DNA of 64,000 nucleotides from Staphylococcus durrellii (GTDB lineage: Bacteria; Bacillota; Bacilli; Staphylococcales; Staphylococcaceae). Each line of letters starts with the position of its first letter. Position 1 is the first letter of the stretch. Positions 1 through 8,125 of this stretch are shown here, one piece after another. The stretch covers positions 1,054,001 to 1,118,000 of the forward strand of contig NZ_JADIIO010000001.1 in NCBI RefSeq assembly GCF_015594545.1, given 5' to 3'. The position numbers and the translations under genes are program-made. Under the pieces are notes generated by a model. The model worked only from the letters and a program-made list of their open reading frames with translations, ran no database searches and had not been told where the DNA came from.

Positions 1-707
1 TTATCCAAAATTTCGAACAATTTTTAGTGGATAACAATTTAGAAGGTAGCAGTACTGTTGATAGTGGCATATTGGAACTTAGAGTAAAAGGTAAAGCTGT
101 ACATGGTATGGATCCTTCTATCGGAATCAATGCAGGCCTTTATTTATTACACTTCTTGTTTCAACTTAAGTTGGATAAAACGGCTGCAAATTTTGTTAAG
201 TTTAGCGAACAATATTTATTTAATTCACACTTTGGCGAAAAAATGGGTATGAAATTCCATACTGATAGTATGGGTGACGTTACTACAAATATGGGTGTCA
301 TTAAATATGACAATCAAAACGGTGGGAAGTTTGGTATTAATTTACGTTATCCTGAAGGTTTTGAATATGATAAAGCAATGAATAGATTTGCTGAAGAAGT
401 TAATGAACTAGGCTTTAAATTAAATTTAGGTAAAAATCAAGTTCCTCATTACGTAGATAAAAACGACCCATTTGTTCAAAAATTAGTTCAAGCATATAGA
501 AACCAAACGGGCGATAATACTGAACCTTATACTATAGGTGGCGGGACTTATGCCCGAAATCTTGATAAAGGTGTAGCATTTGGCGCTATGTTTGAAGACT
601 CAGAAGACCTGATGCATCAGAAAAATGAATACATTTCCAAAAAGCAATTATTAAATGCTACTAGTATCTATTTAGAAGCCTTATATACATTATGTGTGGA
701 GGGATAA
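1..707 (+). CDS. pepV: Dipeptidase PepV (M20 family), 3' part
   Basis: The frame is open from base 3, so the gene begins left of the window; 235 residues are visible, about half of the usual length near 470. PepV is a cytoplasmic zinc dipeptidase of the M20 family that removes N-terminal residues from dipeptides. The visible part holds the lid domain, with the conserved His of [10 protein letters not shown], and the C-terminal catalytic part with GGGTYARN and the zinc-ligand His in LMHQKNEY. The N-terminal zinc ligands lie outside. The stop is three bases before the dat start codon, so the two genes are probably one transcript; pepV-dat linkage is usual in staphylococci. Confidence 0.93.
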   Translation, partial: IQNFEQFLVDNNLEGSSTVDSGILELRVKGKAVHGMDPSIGINAGLYLLHFLFQLKLDKTAANFVKFSEQYLFNSHFGEKMGMKFHTDSMGDVTTNMGVIKYDNQNGGKFGINLRYPEGFEYDKAMNRFAEEVNELGFKLNLGKNQVPHYVDKNDPFVQKLVQAYRNQTGDNTEPYTIGGGTYARNLDKGVAFGAMFEDSEDLMHQKNEYISKKQLLNATSIYLEALYTLCVEG

Positions 708-710
708 ACT

Positions 711-1580
711 ATGACAAAAATATTAATTAGTGAACGACTTGTTGAAGAAAATGAAGCTAACGTACCATTTAACGATAGAGGCTACAATTTTGGAGACGGT
801 ATATATGAATACGTGCGTGTATACAACAATAGATTGTTCACAGCACGTTCTCACTTTGAAAGATTATTAAGAAGTGCAAACGAAATTGGTTTAGAATTAA
901 ATTATACTATTGATGGACTAATAGAACTTGTGCAAGAATTAATTTCAGCAAATAAAGTTGTGACTGGCGGCGTTTATATCCAAGTAACAAGAGGGGTTGC
1001 ACCTAGAGATCATGCTTTCCCTACTCCATCGGTAAAGGCAATGATTACTGGCTTCACTAAATCATATGATAGACCCTATAAGAATTTAGAAGAAGGTATA
1101 AATGCGATTACGACTGAAGATATTCGCTGGTTGAGATGTGATATTAAAAGTTTAAATCTACTAGGTAATGTACTAGCTAAAGAATATGCGACTAAATATA
1201 ATGCACAAGAAGCTATTCAACATAGAGGGGAAATAGTTACTGAAGGCTCTTCTAGTAACGCTTATGCAATTAAGGATGGGGCTATATATACACACCCAAT
1301 CAATAACTTAATTTTAAATGGTATTACACGTAAGGTTATTAAAGAAATTGCAGAAGTAAATCAAATTCCATTTAAAGAAGAAGAGTTTACTATCGACTTT
1401 TTAAAACAAGCTGATGAAGTCATAGTTTCTAGTACTTCAATAGAAGTTATGCCAGTTGTAAAGTTAAATGGTGAAAATGTTGGAAATGGCCAAGTAGGAC
1501 CTATCACTAAAAAGTTACAAGAAGGTTTTACTAATTTTATTGAAAATAACGAAGAAATTGCACAAGAAATAAATAGATAA
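711..1580 (+). CDS. dat: D-alanine aminotransferase (D-amino acid transaminase)
   Basis: A PLP-dependent class IV aminotransferase that interconverts D-alanine plus 2-oxoglutarate with pyruvate plus D-glutamate, supplying D-glutamate for peptidoglycan. At 289 residues it has family length. The PLP lysine is K146 in [11 protein letters not shown], and the substrate-carboxylate arginine and histidine are visible in [11 protein letters not shown] (R99, H101). The phosphate-binding region [11 protein letters not shown] is near residue 200. It starts three bases after pepV, which implies co-transcription and perhaps coupling of peptide salvage to cell-wall precursor supply. Confidence 0.95.
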   Translation: MTKILISERLVEENEANVPFNDRGYNFGDGIYEYVRVYNNRLFTARSHFERLLRSANEIGLELNYTIDGLIELVQELISANKVVTGGVYIQVTRGVAPRDHAFPTPSVKAMITGFTKSYDRPYKNLEEGINAITTEDIRWLRCDIKSLNLLGNVLAKEYATKYNAQEAIQHRGEIVTEGSSSNAYAIKDGAIYTHPINNLILNGITRKVIKEIAEVNQIPFKEEEFTIDFLKQADEVIVSSTSIEVMPVVKLNGENVGNGQVGPITKKLQEGFTNFIENNEEIAQEINR

Positions 1581-1591
1581 AACTATAAAAT

Positions 1592-1624
1592 GTCAGTTGA
1601 AATTGTGGTATAATTTCAACTGAC
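1592..1624 (+). terminator. Hairpin after pepV-dat
   Basis: A perfect 13-bp stem (1592-1604 with 1612-1624) and a 7-base loop lie 11 bases after the dat stop. Only a short T-rich stretch follows (gatatttt), so termination may be inefficient. Confidence 0.6.
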
Positions 1625-1771
1625 GATATTTTAAGAATCAATTAATACATCAGAAGTAAAATGTGACTATTTGTTTATCATTTTTGGTTGAAATAAAGCC
1701 GTAATCATTATAAAATCTTTTATGAGCTGAAAATTCCAATTAAGTTAAGTGTAGCGTTCTTTTTTAAGTGA

Positions 1772-1830
1772 AGTGATTTAAAACATCACCATATTAATAG
1801 CATATTAGTATTGTGATGTTTTAAATTACT
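1772..1830. repeat. Long inverted repeat (27-bp stem)
   Basis: Arms 1772-1798 and 1804-1830 pair over 27 bp with two G-T wobbles and one C-T mismatch around a 5-base loop (agcat). It has no T-run, so it is not an ordinary intrinsic terminator. It sits in the leader region of the kinase-like gene, about 150 bases before its start. Confidence 0.7.
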
Positions 1831-1976
1831 AAAATTGTGATGGGACAATTAAATCTAGTTTTAGATTTAATATTACAATTATTAAACTTATATTTTTGTT
1901 TCACATTTATTATATGGCTCTTGAAAAATAGGTTTTCTAGAGGCCTTTTTCTTTTTTTGAAAGTGAGGTGAACGTA

Positions 1977-2768
1977 GTGGAGCAGTTTTATCAATTAGGG
2001 TGGACGCTTGATTCAGCAGGCGGTGCTTCTGGCGAAGCGTATATGGCTGAACAAGATGGGCAAAAGTTATTTTTAAAGCGTAATTCAAACCCATTTATAG
2101 CAGCATTATCTGCCGAAGGAATCGTACCAAAATTAGTATGGACGAAACGAATTGAAACGGGAGAAGTAGTAACTGCACAGCATTGGAAAAATGGAAGAGA
2201 GCTTTCTTTTAAAGAGATGCACCAAAAAAGAGTTGCGCACTTATTAAATAAAATACATAATTCAAAGACTTTACTAAATATGTTGAAAAGAATGGAAATG
2301 GAGCCTATTACTCCAGACATTATGCTTCGTAAAATTAATGCTTCCTTATCTAGAGAAGTATTAACACATCATGTAATTAGAAAAGCCCTTACCTATTTGG
2401 AAGAACATATGCCTAATTTGGACGCTCGTTTCTTTACTGTTGTACATGGTGACGTTAACCATAATAATTGGTTGCTATCAGATCATGATGAATTATATTT
2501 GGTAGACTGGGAGGGCGCAATGATTGCCGACCCTGCGATTGATTTAGGTATGTTGCTCTATAACTACGTAGTTGAAAATCAATGGCCTGAATGGCTAGAA
2601 ACATATGGGGTTAAAGATACATTTAACTTACAGAAACGTATGAAATGGTATACCGTGATCCAATCAATCGGTATGATTCAATGGTATGAAGAGCAAAAGA
2701 GATATAAAGATATGAATACGTGGCTTAAGTTTTTAAACGAAGTAATGGAACACAACGCGTTTATTTAA
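1977..2768 (+). CDS. Phosphotransferase (APH/choline-kinase-like), YtmP-type
   Basis: A 263-residue kinase-fold protein of the aminoglycoside phosphotransferase/choline kinase family. The catalytic loop HGDVNHNN is at about residues 157-164 and the metal-binding DWEG at about 177-180; the N-terminal GGASGEAY resembles the nucleotide loop. The substrate is unknown; B. subtilis YtmP is the neighbour of the tRNA methyltransferase TrmB, as here, which hints at a role linked to RNA metabolism but does not prove one. I chose the GTG at 1977 (MEQFYQLGW) because GAGGTG lies six bases before it; the in-frame GTG at 1968 overlaps that ribosome-binding site. The gene ends 11 bases before trmB, so the two form an operon. 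Confidence 0.85.
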   Translation: MEQFYQLGWTLDSAGGASGEAYMAEQDGQKLFLKRNSNPFIAALSAEGIVPKLVWTKRIETGEVVTAQHWKNGRELSFKEMHQKRVAHLLNKIHNSKTLLNMLKRMEMEPITPDIMLRKINASLSREVLTHHVIRKALTYLEEHMPNLDARFFTVVHGDVNHNNWLLSDHDELYLVDWEGAMIADPAIDLGMLLYNYVVENQWPEWLETYGVKDTFNLQKRMKWYTVIQSIGMIQWYEEQKRYKDMNTWLKFLNEVMEHNAFI

Positions 2769-2779
2769 GGAGTAAAATA

Positions 2780-3418
2780 ATGAGAATGCGATATAAGCCT
2801 TGGGCAGAAGATTACCTGAAATCTTATCCCAATATAGTTGATATAGACGGAAGTCATAACGGTAAAATTACGCAATGGTTTGATAATGAACAACCTATTT
2901 ACATCGAAGTAGGTTCAGGTATGGGACAATTTATAACAACTATGGCAAAAAACAACCCTGACATAAATTTTGTTGCAATCGAACGAGAAAAAAATGTGAT
3001 GGTTAAAATTTTAGACAAAGTGCTACAGCAAGAACTTAAAAATATAAAATTGATATGTAACGATGCAGGAGAATTAACAGACTTCTTTAAGTCTAGTGAA
3101 GTAACGCGTATCTTTTTAAACTTTTCAGACCCTTGGCCTAAAAGAAGACATACAAAAAGAAGATTAACTTATTCTACTTTCTTAAGTTTGTATAAGACAA
3201 TTTTAATAGAAGATGGAGAAATCCATTTTAAAACAGATAATAGAGGCTTGTTTGCATACAGTTTAGAGAGCATGTCTCAATTTGGTATGTACTTCACTAA
3301 AATTAATTTAAATTTACACCAAGAGGACCAAGAAGGTAATATCGAAACTGAGTATGAAAGAAAATTTTCTGATAAAGGCTCCCGTATATATAGAATGGAA
3401 GCTAGATTTCATAAATAA
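2780..3418 (+). CDS. trmB: tRNA (guanine-N7-)-methyltransferase
   Basis: A SAM-dependent enzyme that makes m7G46 in tRNA variable loops. At 212 residues it has family length. The SAM-binding motif [10 protein letters not shown] is at about residues 42-51 and the TrmB signature [16 protein letters not shown] at 114-129, including the catalytic Asp of SDPWPK. The gene follows the kinase-like gene by 11 bases with AAGGAG as ribosome-binding site, and ends in a strong terminator. Confidence 0.96.
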   Translation: MRMRYKPWAEDYLKSYPNIVDIDGSHNGKITQWFDNEQPIYIEVGSGMGQFITTMAKNNPDINFVAIEREKNVMVKILDKVLQQELKNIKLICNDAGELTDFFKSSEVTRIFLNFSDPWPKRRHTKRRLTYSTFLSLYKTILIEDGEIHFKTDNRGLFAYSLESMSQFGMYFTKINLNLHQEDQEGNIETEYERKFSDKGSRIYRMEARFHK

Positions 3419-3848
3419 GCACGAGTCAGAGACATAAATATTTTTGGCTAAACCGTAAACGTCAATTGCTAATGAAATAATTTAGCAATTGACGTTTTCT
3501 TTGTTTTTATGAAATGTATAGCTCGTTATGTTACACACTTTCTTATGAGTAATGGCAATGAGTCAAAATTAATGCTAGATTTGTCTCTGTTTATTCATTG
3601 AATAGGACTTCAAGTGAAATTTAAAACAGCCGTTATATTATGAGGGAAACGAGCTATATGCTCCTTTAGGAAAATGAGATCAATCATACTAGTTGTTAAT
3701 TAGGAATGTAGTTCCTAAAAGAATTCAAACTAATTTTATGGCTTTAATTTGAATCATCAACTCAGACGCTTCAATATCTAAAAATGTAAATTATATATAT
3801 AAATGCGTATAATGTAATTATATAGAAATTTATAATAGGAGGCTAAAT
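3419..3848. other. Non-coding region between trmB and the lactonase-like gene
   Basis: 430 bases. After the trmB terminator I see an 11-bp inverted repeat about 120 bases apart (3517-3527 and 3648-3658), a small hairpin at 3700-3718 (stem ttaggaa), and a possible -10 element TATAAT at 3808-3813 before the next gene, without a good -35. No open frame looks like a gene. Confidence 0.55.
3457..3508 (+). terminator. Intrinsic terminator of trmB
   Basis: A perfect 16-bp stem (3457-3472 with 3482-3497), a 9-base loop and a T-rich tail to 3508, 38 bases after the trmB stop. Confidence 0.88.
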
Positions 3849-4676
3849 ATGAAATTAGGTCATTTTAATATTCACCAATTAAACGGGGGTATTACCAATA
3901 TAGATGGTGGTGCTATGTTCGGTGTAGTACCCAAACCTTTATGGACCAAAAAATACAATGTGAATAATAAAAATCAAATCGCTTTACCTACATATCCTAT
4001 TTTAATTCAAACTAAGGATTCACTTATTCTCATTGATACTGGTATGGGGAAAGATAAATTAACAGAAAAACAAAAAAGAAATTTTGGCGTAGATTATGAA
4101 AGTGATATCACTTCAGATTTAGCAGATTTAAACTTTACATTGGATGATATTGATGCAGTGGTTATGACTCACATGCATTTTGATCACGCTTGTGGTTTGA
4201 CTACAAAAGATGGTGATGTCGTATTTAAAAATGCTACGCATTATATACAGCAAGATGAATGGCATGAGTTTCAAAGTCCAAATATTAGAAGTAAATCAAC
4301 TTATTGGGCGAAAAACAATGGTAGTTTCCAAAAAAACTTGATTTTATTTGACAAAGAAATTGAAGTCTATCCTGGAATAAAAGTTTACCACACCGGAGGA
4401 CATAGTTTTGGGCATGCTATTGTCACGATCGAGAGTGACGATGAGAAAGCTGTGCATATGGGTGATATCATGCCGACAAATGCACATACTAATCCATTAT
4501 GGGTAACAGCTTATGATGATTATCCAATGCAATCTATTCGAGAAAAAGAAAGATTAACGCCATACTTTATTCATCATGGTTATTGGTTTTTATTCTACCA
4601 TGACGAGAATTATTTCGCGGTTAAATATGATACACATGATACGCAAAGCATTGTTGACTCAATTAAACGCAAATAA
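3849..4676 (+). CDS. Metallo-beta-lactamase-fold hydrolase, YtnP/AHL-lactonase-like
   Basis: A 275-residue protein with the dinuclear zinc motif HMHFDHACG (H108, H110, D112, H113), plus H185 in GGHSFGH and D206 in HMGDIMP. B. subtilis YtnP is a lactonase able to degrade signalling lactones and sits near ytmP and trmB, as here, so orthology is likely. The natural substrate in staphylococci is not established. No signal peptide, so cytoplasmic. The ribosome-binding site AGGAGG is well placed before the ATG. Confidence 0.85.
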   Translation: MKLGHFNIHQLNGGITNIDGGAMFGVVPKPLWTKKYNVNNKNQIALPTYPILIQTKDSLILIDTGMGKDKLTEKQKRNFGVDYESDITSDLADLNFTLDDIDAVVMTHMHFDHACGLTTKDGDVVFKNATHYIQQDEWHEFQSPNIRSKSTYWAKNNGSFQKNLILFDKEIEVYPGIKVYHTGGHSFGHAIVTIESDDEKAVHMGDIMPTNAHTNPLWVTAYDDYPMQSIREKERLTPYFIHHGYWFLFYHDENYFAVKYDTHDTQSIVDSIKRK

Positions 4677-4689
4677 AAAGAGGTAATGA

Positions 4690-5022
4690 CTATGTCGTTA
4701 CCTCAAATTCATTTTCGATGATATCTATAACCGCACCTGTTTTGGCATCGACGTAAAAATCATAATACGTAAAACGATCATTATTAAAAGTAGTGATGCC
4801 TCCACGATAAACATTATAAATTGTATTGTCTTTTTGATGAGTCATTGGTTCTTCTAGTATATAAGAACCGACTACATGCATAAAGTACGTCTTAACTTCA
4901 TTCAAAACTTTATTAGGGTTAATAAATTTCTGTGTTAATAATTTATTGACTACAAAAAGACAACTTATAAGTAAAATAGCGATAACAGATATAAAAATAA
5001 GCCATGATTTTTTGTTTATCAT
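4690..5022 (-). CDS. Small membrane-anchored protein, PepSY-like
   Basis: A 110-residue protein with one N-terminal transmembrane segment (about residues 6-26, after MINKKSW) and an extracytoplasmic domain ending in a pattern typical of PepSY-like domains (YYDFYVDAKTGAVIDI). I chose the ATG at 5022 because GGGGG lies about 8 bases before it; an in-frame ATG at 5046 has no visible ribosome-binding site. It is convergent with the hydrolase on one side and divergent from the M42 peptidase on the other. Function unknown; PepSY proteins are often thought to inhibit or shield extracellular proteases. Confidence 0.7.
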   Translation of the reverse strand: MINKKSWLIFISVIAILLISCLFVVNKLLTQKFINPNKVLNEVKTYFMHVVGSYILEEPMTHQKDNTIYNVYRGGITTFNNDRFTYYDFYVDAKTGAVIDIIENEFEVTT

Positions 5023-5101
5023 ATTTAAATACCCCCAAATAATCATAATATTAGTTTATCACAATGCGAATGATATAATAACTATTAAGGAGTGAATGAA
5101 A

Positions 5102-6178
5102 GTGCAAATTGACAAAAATAAGACTTTAGAACGAATGAAAACTTTAACTGAATTACATGGCGCGCCAGGTTTTGAAAGTGATGTTAAAAATTATATCAAA
5201 GAACAACTTACGCCTTATGTAGATGATTTTGTATTTGATCGTATGGGCGGTATTTATGGCGTGAAAAAATCTAAAAAAAGTAATAGTAAACGTGTGATGG
5301 TGGCTGCTCATATGGATGAAGTTGGCTTTATGATAACAAGTATTACCGACAATGGCATGCTCAAGTTTACCAATTTGGGCGGTGTAGCTTCTGATATATG
5401 GCAAGCACAACGGTTAAAAGTTAAATCAAGATCGGGTGAAGAAATTACGGGAATAGTATCGAATATCCCTAAACACTTTAGAACAGGTGCAGAAGGTGCA
5501 CCTAAAATAGAGGATTTGCTATTAGATATCGGTTGCGAATCTGCTGAAGAAGTGAGAGCTAAAAATATCGAAATAGGTGATTCTATCGTTCCTGATACAC
5601 CTTTTACTCAACTATCAGAGTATAGATATGGTAGTAAAGCATGGGATAATCGATATGGTTGTTTAATTGGCATAGAATTATTAGAATTATTAAAAGATGT
5701 AGAATTAGATGTCGATTTATACGTTGGTGCTAATGTTCAAGAAGAAGTTGGTTTGAGAGGTGCTAAAGCTGCTACAGAATTAATTAAACCTGATGTAGCT
5801 TTCGTAGTGGATTGTTCTCCTGCTAATGATATGAAAGGTAAGAATGAATTATCTGGCGCATTAGGCCAGGGGACTTTAATTAGAATTAAAGACGGTACGA
5901 TGATTTTAAAGCCAACATTTAGAGACTACTTGTTAGATATAGCTACAAATTATGATATAAATCATCAATACTATATCTCCCCAGGCGGCACTGATGGGGG
6001 AGAAATCCACAAAGCTAACGAAGGTGTGCCAACTGCCGTTATAGGTGTTTGTGCAAGATATATCCATAGTACAAACACTATTTTTGATTATCGAGATTAC
6101 GAAGCGGCACGGACATTATTATCAAAATGTATCGAAAATATAAATAATCATAAAATTGAACAACTACAATATCAATAA
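5102..6178 (+). CDS. M42 family aminopeptidase (glutamyl aminopeptidase/endoglucanase-type)
   Basis: A 358-residue cobalt/zinc aminopeptidase of the M42 family (YtoP type), which form large cytoplasmic assemblies that trim peptides. Metal-site motifs are visible in order: AAHMDEVGFM, AWDNRYG, QEEVGLRGA (catalytic and ligand Glu), VVDCSPAND and the final ligand in ARYIHSTNT. The ribosome-binding site AAGGAG ends at 5092, giving 9 bases to the GTG at 5102 but only 3 to the ATG at 5096, so I prefer the GTG; both are possible. A thioredoxin-like gene follows after 16 bases. Confidence 0.9.
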   Translation: MQIDKNKTLERMKTLTELHGAPGFESDVKNYIKEQLTPYVDDFVFDRMGGIYGVKKSKKSNSKRVMVAAHMDEVGFMITSITDNGMLKFTNLGGVASDIWQAQRLKVKSRSGEEITGIVSNIPKHFRTGAEGAPKIEDLLLDIGCESAEEVRAKNIEIGDSIVPDTPFTQLSEYRYGSKAWDNRYGCLIGIELLELLKDVELDVDLYVGANVQEEVGLRGAKAATELIKPDVAFVVDCSPANDMKGKNELSGALGQGTLIRIKDGTMILKPTFRDYLLDIATNYDINHQYYISPGGTDGGEIHKANEGVPTAVIGVCARYIHSTNTIFDYRDYEAARTLLSKCIENINNHKIEQLQYQ

Positions 6179-6194
6179 TGAATGAGGTGGAATA

Positions 6195-6503
6195 ATGGAA
6201 AAATTAACTAATGAACAACAATTTGAAGATTTAAAAAAACAACAAACAGTATTTTTATTTACTGCGGATTGGTGTCCAGACTGTAAAGTGATTGAACCGG
6301 ACTTACCACAGTTAGAAGAGAAATATGCAAACTATCAATTTATATCTGTTGATAGAGATCAGTTTTTGGATATTTGTATTGATCATGGAATAATGGGTAT
6401 TCCTAGTTTCTTAGTATACAAAAATGGCGATCAACTAGGTAGCTATATAGGTAAAGAACGAAAATCAATAGAACAAATAGATGATTTCTTAGCTTCATTA
6501 TAA
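6195..6503 (+). CDS. Thioredoxin-like protein (YtpP-type)
   Basis: A 102-residue single-domain thioredoxin-fold protein with active-site WCPDC (C27, C30) instead of the classical WCGPC, and the cis-proline in GIPSFLVY. The CPDC site is the variant seen in the YtpP group, whose partner is not known. It follows the M42 peptidase by 16 bases with GAGGTGG as ribosome-binding site and is probably co-transcribed with it. A terminator follows. Confidence 0.88.
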   Translation: MEKLTNEQQFEDLKKQQTVFLFTADWCPDCKVIEPDLPQLEEKYANYQFISVDRDQFLDICIDHGIMGIPSFLVYKNGDQLGSYIGKERKSIEQIDDFLASL

Positions 6504-6543
6504 AATGTAGTAGTTGTATGTTAGACTATAAAAGTTATAAAAC

Positions 6544-6590
6544 TATACCCTTAGAACACATATTTTTTCTGTTCCTAAGGGTATATTTAT
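6544..6590 (+). terminator. Terminator after thioredoxin-like gene
   Basis: An 11-bp stem (tataccctTAG at 6544-6554 with 6575-6585), extended imperfectly inward and followed by T-rich sequence. Confidence 0.7.
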
Positions 6591-6630
6591 TGTAAAATAT
6601 ATGAAGGCATTAAATTAGGAGTGTTAACTT

Positions 6631-7494
6631 ATGAATGTATTTCTAATGAGAGATAAGTTAAAATCACGTTTAGAACATTTAGATGTTAAATTTAATTTTA
6701 ATCGTGAAGATGAGACTTTACGGATATATAGAACAGACAATGGTAAAGGCGTTACGATTAAACTTAATTCAATTGTAGCTAAATACAAACAACAAAATGA
6801 TAAAATAATAGAAGAAATCGTATACTACGTAGAAGAAGCAATAGGGCAGATGAAAGATACCTCTGTATCTGAATTAGAAGATATTCAAGTGATGCCCGTA
6901 TTACGTTCTCCTAGTTTCGACAAAGAAGACAAAGAGGGTAATCCATTTGTTATTGAACCACACACTGCAGAAACTAATATTTATTATGCGCTAGATTTAG
7001 GCAAATCGTATCGCTTAATTGATGAAACTATGTTAGAACAGCTTAATGTTACGCAACAACAATTGAAAGAAATGGCATTATTTAACGTTAGAAAGCTAAC
7101 GAATTCATATACTACTGATGAAGTTAAAGGTAATATCTTTTACTTTATAAATTCAAATGATGGTTATGATGCCAGTAGAATATTAAATACAAGTTATTTA
7201 AATGAATTTGAAAAACAATGTGAAGGCGAAATGTTAGTGGCTATACCACACCAAGACGTCTTAATTATTGCGGATATAAGAAACAAAACGGGTTATGATG
7301 TGATGGCACATTTAACAATGGAATTCTTTACTAAAGGTCTAGTACCGATAACATCATTATCATTTGGATATGAAAGTGGTCACTTAGAACCTATATTTAT
7401 ATTAGGTAAAAATAATAAACAAAAAAGAGACCCAAATGTTATTCAAAGATTAGAAGCGACACGTAAAGAATATGAAAATAAAGATAAAGAATAA
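6631..7494 (+). CDS. ytpQ: DUF1444 family protein YtpQ
   Basis: A 287-residue protein of the DUF1444/UPF0354 (YtpQ) family, found in many Firmicutes in this neighbourhood. No catalytic motif is recognisable and no signal peptide or membrane segment is visible, so it is probably cytoplasmic. It is followed after 14 bases by ytpR and then by the translocase gene after 20 bases, suggesting one transcript ytpQ-ytpR-sftA. Biochemical function unknown. Confidence 0.85.
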   Translation: MNVFLMRDKLKSRLEHLDVKFNFNREDETLRIYRTDNGKGVTIKLNSIVAKYKQQNDKIIEEIVYYVEEAIGQMKDTSVSELEDIQVMPVLRSPSFDKEDKEGNPFVIEPHTAETNIYYALDLGKSYRLIDETMLEQLNVTQQQLKEMALFNVRKLTNSYTTDEVKGNIFYFINSNDGYDASRILNTSYLNEFEKQCEGEMLVAIPHQDVLIIADIRNKTGYDVMAHLTMEFFTKGLVPITSLSFGYESGHLEPIFILGKNNKQKRDPNVIQRLEATRKEYENKDKE

Positions 7495-7508
7495 GGAGAA
7501 TTAATTTT

Positions 7509-8105
7509 ATGAATCTATTTTATAATAAAGAAAAAGTAGGTGACGTTGCCTTTTTACAAATTGTTCCTCAAGAGGGGCCTTTCAATTATGAAATTAGAGG
7601 CGATATTGTACAAATTACTACTGATGATGAAGTAGTGGGCTACAACATCTTTAATGCGTCTAGTATTGTTAATATTGACGGCAATGGGCACGTTAAATTA
7701 ACAGATGAAGTTGTTAACAAACTCAATCAGGCGATAAACAAAGCAGGATTTGCACATGAATTAGATGCTGATTTATCACCCAAATTTGTCGTAGGCTATG
7801 TCAAGACTAAAGATAAGCATCCCGATGCTGATAAATTAAGTGTATTATCTGTTGATATAGGTAAGGACACTTTACAAATTGTTTGTGGTGCCCCAAATGT
7901 AGAAGCCGGACAAAAAGTTGTTATAGCTAAAGTTGGTGCCGTGATGCCTAGTGGTATGGTCATTAAAGATGCAGCATTAAGAGGCGTTGCATCTAGTGGT
8001 ATGGTATGTTCAATGAAAGAACTTAATTTACCCAATGCGCCACAAGAAAAAGGTATTATGGTATTGTCAGATGAGTACGAAATAGGGCAACCGTTTTTTG
8101 AATAA
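7509..8105 (+). CDS. ytpR: YtpR family tRNA-binding protein
   Basis: A 198-residue protein with an N-terminal DUF4479-like part (about 1-85) and a C-terminal EMAP-II/PheT-type OB fold that binds RNA (about 90-195). The latter shows the family pattern HPDADKL, IVCGAPNV, GMVIKDAALRGVASSGM. It resembles the N-terminal domain of phenylalanyl-tRNA synthetase beta but has no catalytic domain. Role not defined; RNA binding is inferred from the fold. Operonic with ytpQ and sftA. Confidence 0.88.
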   Translation: MNLFYNKEKVGDVAFLQIVPQEGPFNYEIRGDIVQITTDDEVVGYNIFNASSIVNIDGNGHVKLTDEVVNKLNQAINKAGFAHELDADLSPKFVVGYVKTKDKHPDADKLSVLSVDIGKDTLQIVCGAPNVEAGQKVVIAKVGAVMPSGMVIKDAALRGVASSGMVCSMKELNLPNAPQEKGIMVLSDEYEIGQPFFE

Positions 8106-8125
8106 AATTAGGAGGTAATGTCAAT

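Larger units (their letters stand above)
1581..1976. other. Non-coding region between dat and the kinase-like gene
   Basis: About 400 bases without a credible gene. Besides the dat hairpin it holds a long imperfect stem-loop at 1772-1830 and a 10-bp perfect stem at 1848-1871 with loop gttt. No clear promoter could be assigned, although the downstream gene needs one unless it is read from dat. Confidence 0.6.
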
